Shown here one piece after another: positions 59,838 to 64,000 of a stretch of DNA of 64,000 nucleotides. A program made the translations under genes and the position numbers. Source of the stretch: Nocardioides sp. Root122. GTDB taxonomy: Bacteria > Actinomycetota > Actinomycetes > Propionibacteriales > Nocardioidaceae. The DNA lies in contig NZ_LMDE01000015.1 in the NCBI RefSeq assembly GCF_001425025.1, forward strand, positions 158,764 to 222,763, read 5' to 3'. Position 1 is the stretch's first letter. Each line of letters opens with the position of its first letter. The notes beneath the pieces are model-generated. The model did no database searches. It was not told where the DNA came from and saw only the letters and a program-made list of their open reading frames with translations.

Positions 59838-59914
59838 GCGGTGCACAGTGCGCCGGGTCTGCCCGCGCACACTTGCAGGGCGAAGGCTGTCTCCCGGGCA
59901 GCTGCTCGTGCGCC

Positions 59915-60325
59915 TCAGCGGATGTCTCGGGCACGGGCTTCGCGCACCAGCTGTGCCACTCGGGTCTTCGACAGGCCGGTCGCGTCGACGAGTCGGTTGT
60001 AGGACCAGCCTTGTGCGCGTAGCCGCACGAGGGCGCGCAGGCGTGGTTCGCCGATCGCGAGGATCGCGTCGTCGAGCGCGTTGAACACCTCGCCGGTGGC
60101 ACGGATGGTCGCCAGGTCGTCGTCGAGCCCGTCCAGGCGGGCGGCTTCCGCGGTGATGGCCTCGCGCATCTGCTCGGACAGTTCGCCGGGTTCGTAGCCG
60201 GCACGACGACGACGGGGAGGCACCCGCGCAGTCCACCGGGTGCAGTGCACTGCACCGTGCGAGGCGCGTCGAGCCAACCGGGTCGGAGGCAGCACTTCTG
60301 GGCGCGCACGCCGCTTGCGCGCCAT
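59915..60325 (-). CDS. Small helix-turn-helix protein
   Basis: 136 residues from ATG 60325 (ATG 60373 is an alternative). The C-terminal 50 residues, LRALVRLRAQGWSYNRLVDATGLSKTRVAQLVREARARD, look like a sigma-70 region 4 or Hin-type HTH, which suits many plasmid and prophage regulators. The N-terminal half is basic (MARKRRARPEVLPPTRLARR). No further domain is seen. Confidence 0.7.
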   Translation of the reverse strand: MARKRRARPEVLPPTRLARRASHGAVHCTRWTARVPPRRRRAGYEPGELSEQMREAITAEAARLDGLDDDLATIRATGEVFNALDDAILAIGEPRLRALVRLRAQGWSYNRLVDATGLSKTRVAQLVREARARDIR

Positions 60326-60442
60326 TTGTGCAGACAGCTGTTGCACAATTTCGAGCGCTGCCACTGCCCCCACAGGGTGCCTGCATCTCTCGGGGCTGAC
60401 GCCCCGCTGGACGCACGCGAAGCGCCCATGAGAGACCGCGTT

Positions 60443-60610
60443 TCAGCCCCTAGCGCGTTCCCCATGCTCGAGCTCGGCCAGGAGCACCAAGACCGCCTCG
60501 GCCAGTTCTTCCGCCACGTCATGCGGGACCGACTCACCGTCAGCCAGTCCGAGTTGGTTCACCCATGTGGCGCGGCGACGCCAGCGGGTCCTCTGTTCGG
60601 CAGTGCTCAT
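60443..60610 (-). CDS. Small acidic protein, 55 residues
   Basis: ATG 60610 preceded by GGGAGAGG, a good Shine-Dalgarno. Sequence: a basic start TRWRRRATWVNQLGLADG, then helix VPHDVAEELAEAVLVLLAELEHGE. No family recognised. It lies 67 bases past the MucR-like gene on the same strand. The clean ribosome-binding site and the acidic amphipathic helix argue for a real gene. Confidence 0.55.
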   Translation of the reverse strand: MSTAEQRTRWRRRATWVNQLGLADGESVPHDVAEELAEAVLVLLAELEHGERARG

Positions 60611-60677
60611 GCCTCTCCCATCTCAGCGCCCGCTCGCGCGCGACGCCGTCCCCTGAGCCGCAATTCGACGGCCGCGT

Positions 60678-61385
60678 TCACGTTGAGTTCTTCGGGTCAG
60701 ACGCTGAGCCGTTGTGTGCGGCCAGCAGCCGTACCGCGGTCGTTCCGCCGCAGCCGAGTTCGGTCCGCACCCGATGCGCGGTCCCACCGTGGGCACGTCG
60801 TTCGGTCAGGTAGGCGTCCAAGGTAGGGAACCCGAGTTCGCGCGCCCGTTCCTCCCAGCGCGCTCGCGCGGTTTCGCTCTGCGCTGCTCGGTGCGCCTGC
60901 AACGCCGGGGACGCGCCCGAACGCGAGGCCGCGGCCCGGCCCTGGCGGCGCCGTGACCCGGCAGGCTGCGCGGTCGTGCCCAGTTCGTGCAGGACCCCCG
61001 ACCGGGCCATGCCCTGGCCCACGGCGAGTCCGGTGCGGAGAGCGTCGTTCTCGGCCCAGCGCCTCTTGCCCTCGACGCGACGGGTTTCGGCCAGGGCGGG
61101 GGCGAGCAGTGACTGCTTGCGGTTCAACCCGAACCGCTCCCGGTAGCCGGCAAGCGTCAGGTCGTGGCGGCGCGCATGTTGCGCGGAGATGGCCGCCAGT
61201 GCCGCGCCGCACACGTGGCACACGACCCGCGCACCGTCCTCGATGGGCAGCATCGACCCGTACGGCGCGAAAACCCAGGTGCCGTCGTCGAGCCGGTCCA
61301 CCGGCACGTGCGGTTCCCGCTCTCGGCCGGGACCCGGGGACGCGGGGGCCTGTCGCCGCCGGTCCTGAGGTCCAGTGCTCTGCAC
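60678..61385 (-). CDS. MucR-like zinc-finger protein
   Basis: 235 residues from GTG 61385. VVCHVCGAALAAISAQHARRHDLTLAGYRERFGLNRKQSL matches the C2H2-type ROS/MucR domain: CxxC, then H-x4-H spacing close to that of MucR, followed by the YRxxxGL segment. A second similar helix is near the C-terminus: ARARWEERARELGFPTLDAYLTERRA. MucR is typical of alpha-proteobacteria; actinobacterial copies mostly sit in mobile elements. It probably regulates island genes. Confidence 0.72.
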   Translation of the reverse strand: MQSTGPQDRRRQAPASPGPGREREPHVPVDRLDDGTWVFAPYGSMLPIEDGARVVCHVCGAALAAISAQHARRHDLTLAGYRERFGLNRKQSLLAPALAETRRVEGKRRWAENDALRTGLAVGQGMARSGVLHELGTTAQPAGSRRRQGRAAASRSGASPALQAHRAAQSETARARWEERARELGFPTLDAYLTERRAHGGTAHRVRTELGCGGTTAVRLLAAHNGSASDPKNST

Positions 61386-61431
61386 CCTGGCGAGTGTGGC
61401 ATCGAGCTCCGACAGCGCCGGCCAGTCGCCG

Positions 61432-63024
61432 CTACTCAGGTCCGAGGTACGTGGTCAGCTTCTCGGACTCGGGCCACCAGGGCCAACGGCCTTCGCTCGC
61501 CGAGACCTGGCGCGCCGTGCTTGCGACGGCCCGAAGCGCGGTTCGGAGCGTCTCGTCGGCATCCACGCCTTCGGCGTCATCGCCGAGGATGACCCGCCGA
61601 GCGTCGAGATCGTCGACGAGCAGCGCGAATGCAGGCTCTGCGCGGTGCGTGAAGAACGCCGCGAAACTGGGGTACTGGTGGTACTCGCGCCCGCCTCGCG
61701 CCGCCGCGATGACGCACCAGAACACGTCGAACTCGATGAGCGAGTCGAGCACCGCGTCGTCCGGTTCCGGTGACCCGTTGAGCTCGAACGGCGAGACCTG
61801 AGTGTCGGGTCGCAGGGCAGGGATGCGCTCAACCAGTTGGCGCGCTAACGCCACGATGGGCCCTCCTATCTGGCGAGGCTGTCCACCCTCCTCACGCGGC
61901 GCGAGGTACAACAGGCCCGCGCGCGAAGCCGCCGTCAAGCCATGGCGTATCCAGGAAGGTTCGCGTATCTGCGCGGCGAGTCGGCGATCGGGCAACGTGA
62001 GCGGCCGTACCGCCCAAAGCTGGTTCAGGCGAACTGCCAGCCCGCCGACGGCCTCGACGCCCACCGCGACTCGCAACATCAACTCCTGGGGCGCTGTGCC
62101 TTGCACCGGTCGCACGTTGCCGGTCGGGTCGAGAGCAGTCCGGTAGACGTCAACGAGTACCCCGAGCAGCTGCTCGAACCACTCCTTCTCGACGTAGGTG
62201 ACCGTCTGCGCCACCGCAGCGAGAAGGCGGTCCAGCAGCAGGTCGAGTTCGTCAACATCGTCCATGCGTACCAGCGCAGCGGCATCGCTTCGGAAGGAGA
62301 GCACGAGCCGCCTGAGGGTCATGCGGTCGCCATCGCGCATCGCTTCGAGGAACGCCGCGTCGAACTCCTCGCTCGCTAGGCGCCACGTCAGCGAACCGAG
62401 CGGCCCTCGGGCGATGGTTCGAGCCCGTTGGCCTTGCAGCAGTTGCTCGGCGTACGCACTCGCTCGGCGCCGCTCGTCCTCGCGGATGGCGTCCTCCCAC
62501 CGACTCAGAACACGAGGCAGGTCGCTCGGCAGCCAGCGGACGCTTTGCGCGCCACGGCGCACGAAAACGTCACCCGGGGCGAACAAGTGCTTGGACCGGC
62601 TCCCGTCCTGGTACTGGCCGTCCCTGACGAGGATGGCGACCCCGGGCGGGTCCGGTGGGCCGACGTAGATGAGCGCGACGGTGACGCCGTCGATGTCGTG
62701 TGTCGAGGCTTGGACGCGCACGCTCGGCAGGAACGGGTGAGCGATGCGGTAGAGGTTCGACGGGTCGAAGTGCGCGATGGTCAATCGTCCCAGGCGGGAG
62801 GACGGAACGCCGTTGTCGCTAGCTCCGACGACCACGTAGCCACCGGTCGGGATGGACTGCATGGCGGCGAAGTCCTTGACGAGTTCGAGCTTGTCCCTGT
62901 TCTGCGACAAGTCGAGGTGTTCCTTGTAGTCGAGGTCGTCGTGTTCGGCTCTGAGTGCGAGCAGACTCCGCAGCTTCTCCTCGGTGGTACTCCCATCCCC
63001 CAAGGGCTGTCCAGCGACCGTCAT
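61432..63024 (-). CDS. AlbA_2/Schlafen-type putative DNA-binding protein
   Basis: 530 residues from ATG 63024. Residues about 15-130 are an AlbA_2 domain: DDLDYKEHLDLSQNRDKLELVKDFAAMQSIPTGGYVVVGASDNG, FDPSNLYRIAHPF, and GDVFVRRGAQSVRWLPSDL. The remaining 400 residues are helical with no named domain. The AlbA_2 fold occurs in Schlafen-like nucleases and in many stand-alone anti-phage or regulatory proteins. Its place in an island next to mobile DNA fits a defence gene, but no partner gene is present and no nuclease residues can be assigned. Confidence 0.7.
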   Translation of the reverse strand: MTVAGQPLGDGSTTEEKLRSLLALRAEHDDLDYKEHLDLSQNRDKLELVKDFAAMQSIPTGGYVVVGASDNGVPSSRLGRLTIAHFDPSNLYRIAHPFLPSVRVQASTHDIDGVTVALIYVGPPDPPGVAILVRDGQYQDGSRSKHLFAPGDVFVRRGAQSVRWLPSDLPRVLSRWEDAIREDERRRASAYAEQLLQGQRARTIARGPLGSLTWRLASEEFDAAFLEAMRDGDRMTLRRLVLSFRSDAAALVRMDDVDELDLLLDRLLAAVAQTVTYVEKEWFEQLLGVLVDVYRTALDPTGNVRPVQGTAPQELMLRVAVGVEAVGGLAVRLNQLWAVRPLTLPDRRLAAQIREPSWIRHGLTAASRAGLLYLAPREEGGQPRQIGGPIVALARQLVERIPALRPDTQVSPFELNGSPEPDDAVLDSLIEFDVFWCVIAAARGGREYHQYPSFAAFFTHRAEPAFALLVDDLDARRVILGDDAEGVDADETLRTALRAVASTARQVSASEGRWPWWPESEKLTTYLGPE

Positions 63025-63175
63025 GGTCGCGACCGTAGTCGCCCACCGGCGGATGCCGCGGGCTTTCAGCGGCTGCTGGGCGCGCCCTCTGCCGGCAGCC
63101 AAAGGTCCGCCTTGCCCGGCACCCCATCCCACCAACGGTCTGCGCCGACCTGACACCAACCGAAAGGGCCGGCGC

Positions 63176-63706
63176 ATGCCCGAACCCGCACCGCGGCGCC
63201 CCCGGCGCCGCATCAACCCCGACAAGGCCCCCTGGGACCGTCTGCCCCTCATCAAGGCCGACTCGCCCATCGGACCCATCACCGTCATCCGCGGCGACTT
63301 CGACCCAGACGAGCTCACCGACACCCAGCGCGACCAGGTGCACGACATGCACGACCGCGAGTTCGTCGTGTTCACCAACGGCCTCGGCCAGCACACGCTC
63401 GCCTGGCGCGGCCAGTCCATCGACCGCGACATCGACCCGGCCAGGATGGGCAGCCTGCCACGAGGTGAAGACCTCGGCGACTGGTCCATCCCAGCGCCCC
63501 ACAGCATCGAGTCCGGTGCCATGTGGCTGCGCTACAACGCCAACCGGCTCCTCGACCTCGCCGACACCTGGGAGGCCCTCGCCGCCGACGGCTGGGAGGT
63601 GCACGACGACCCCCGGTTGTCCCCGTACGGCGAGGTGCGCCAACGCACCAAGCGCACCGGTAGCGGCCAGGCAGGTCCGGCATCAGGCTCCACCGAGCCG
63701 AGCTAG
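63176..63706 (+). CDS. Hypothetical protein
   Basis: 176 residues from ATG 63176 with AAAGGG 7 bases upstream. A basic Pro-rich start (PRRPRRRINPDKAPW) precedes IKADSPIGPITVIRGDFDPDELTDTQRDQVHDMHDREFVVFTNGLGQHTLAWRGQSIDRD and a helical ANRLLDLADTWEALAADGWEV. No family recognised. A perfect intrinsic terminator follows 32 bases past the stop, so it is a monocistronic unit. Confidence 0.68.
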   Translation: MPEPAPRRPRRRINPDKAPWDRLPLIKADSPIGPITVIRGDFDPDELTDTQRDQVHDMHDREFVVFTNGLGQHTLAWRGQSIDRDIDPARMGSLPRGEDLGDWSIPAPHSIESGAMWLRYNANRLLDLADTWEALAADGWEVHDDPRLSPYGEVRQRTKRTGSGQAGPASGSTEPS

Positions 63707-63737
63707 CAGCGCTCACCTCGTCACAGCAGCACCACAG

Positions 63738-63768
63738 GACCCGTTCAGCATCAGATGCTGAACGGGTC
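63738..63768 (+). terminator. Intrinsic terminator
   Basis: A 15-base perfect inverted repeat (GACCCGTTCAGCATC with GATGCTGAACGGGTC) about a single A, followed by TTGTT. It lies just past the hypothetical gene and before the transposase start. Confidence 0.85.
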
Positions 63769-63822
63769 TTGTTATCGAACACGTGTCCTGCATCTCTGCT
63801 TGAGTGCAGTAGCCTCGTTGGG

Positions 63823-64000
63823 GTGAGTCTCGAGCACCCGATCGGGGGGACTGACTACCCGCGGACCTTCCAGGAGATGCGGGAGTGGTTCCCGACGATC
63901 AGGCGTGCCGCGACTATCTAGCCGCTTTGCGCTGGCCGACGGGGTTCGCGTGCCCGGCCTGCGGCTGCGGGACCTGCTGGCGCACGGCGAAGGACCTGCG
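63823..64000 (+). pseudogene. IS1595-type transposase, 5' part, frameshifted
   Basis: GTG 63823 opens DYPRTFQEMREWFP, the usual start of IS1595-family transposases. After about 25 codons the frame meets a stop at 63919-63921. One base further on, the neighbouring frame reads DDQACRDYLAALRWPTGFACPACGCGTCW, the expected zinc-finger part of the same protein. A single missing G after TTCCC restores the match. The gene continues past the window. So this copy is probably inactive unless the sequence is in error. Confidence 0.8.

Overview
The window is a high-GC, densely coding stretch of an actinobacterial chromosome. Frequent GTG/TTG starts, long chains of 4-base ATGA/GTGA overlaps, an assimilatory nitrate/nitrite pathway with a HemD-winged-helix fusion, a tad-type pilus locus and DUF3263/DUF6153 proteins suggest a Nocardioides-like member of the Propionibacteriales; that placement is inference. 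I saw no rRNA, tRNA or CRISPR array.

Region 1 (1-45.4 kb) is ordinary chromosome. It holds: the 3' end of nhaA; a seven-gene overlapping minus-strand operon (GT2 glycosyltransferase, DUF2064 transferase, SAM methyltransferase, cytochrome-b561/sulfite-oxidase-type molybdoenzyme, small membrane protein, OmpR-type regulator, histidine kinase) beside a divergent membrane glycosyltransferase-like protein; an epimerase plus MTA phosphorylase pair; acetate use (acs, actP, DUF485); nitrate uptake and reduction (narK, nasA, nasB); a MarR/O-methyltransferase pair with a tandem dyad operator; a SoxR/SDR/QueA divergon with a recognisable SoxR box; PAP2 and phospholipase D proteins; nitrite reduction with siroheme synthesis (nirB, nirD, hemD-wHTH, SDR); a LytS/LytTR pair with a second sodium:solute symporter; two secreted RTX-like repeat proteins around a methyltransferase; and the start of a tad locus (degenerate Fic-like protein, HAD phosphatase, CpaE/Ssd-like ATPase, TadA).

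Region 2 (about 45.4 kb to the end) is a genomic island. tadA breaks off after about 270 codons at a multi-repeat end resembling an IS21-family terminus. The island carries metal-handling genes in two modules. The first has a MerR regulator, a MerR-type promoter with a 20-bp spacer that appears to give a leaderless transcript, a thioredoxin-fold protein, a small membrane protein with a Cys-Cys pair like MerT, and a flavin disulfide reductase. The second is a CsoR copper regulon with two G/C-palindrome operators, one before csoR-membrane protein-ABC exporter and one before copA-DUF6153-DUF305-lipoprotein. After these come small DNA-binding proteins (excisionase-like, DUF3263, MucR-like), an AlbA_2/Schlafen-type protein, and the start of a frameshifted IS1595-type transposase at the right edge.

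The most novel signal is in the island: two homologous micro-proteins, one intact (46812-46979) and one frameshifted (53380-53596), share an N-terminal hydrophobic helix, a C-x-C-x3-C-W-C cluster and an FRWVxP tail. The frameshifted one overlaps the end of a thioredoxin-fold gene, and the intact one lies next to merR, which is divergent from another thioredoxin-fold gene. Three paralogous thioredoxin-fold proteins in the island each keep one Cys after the first strand and one in a GL(A/S)CR motif. I propose these as parts of a metal or thiol trafficking module.
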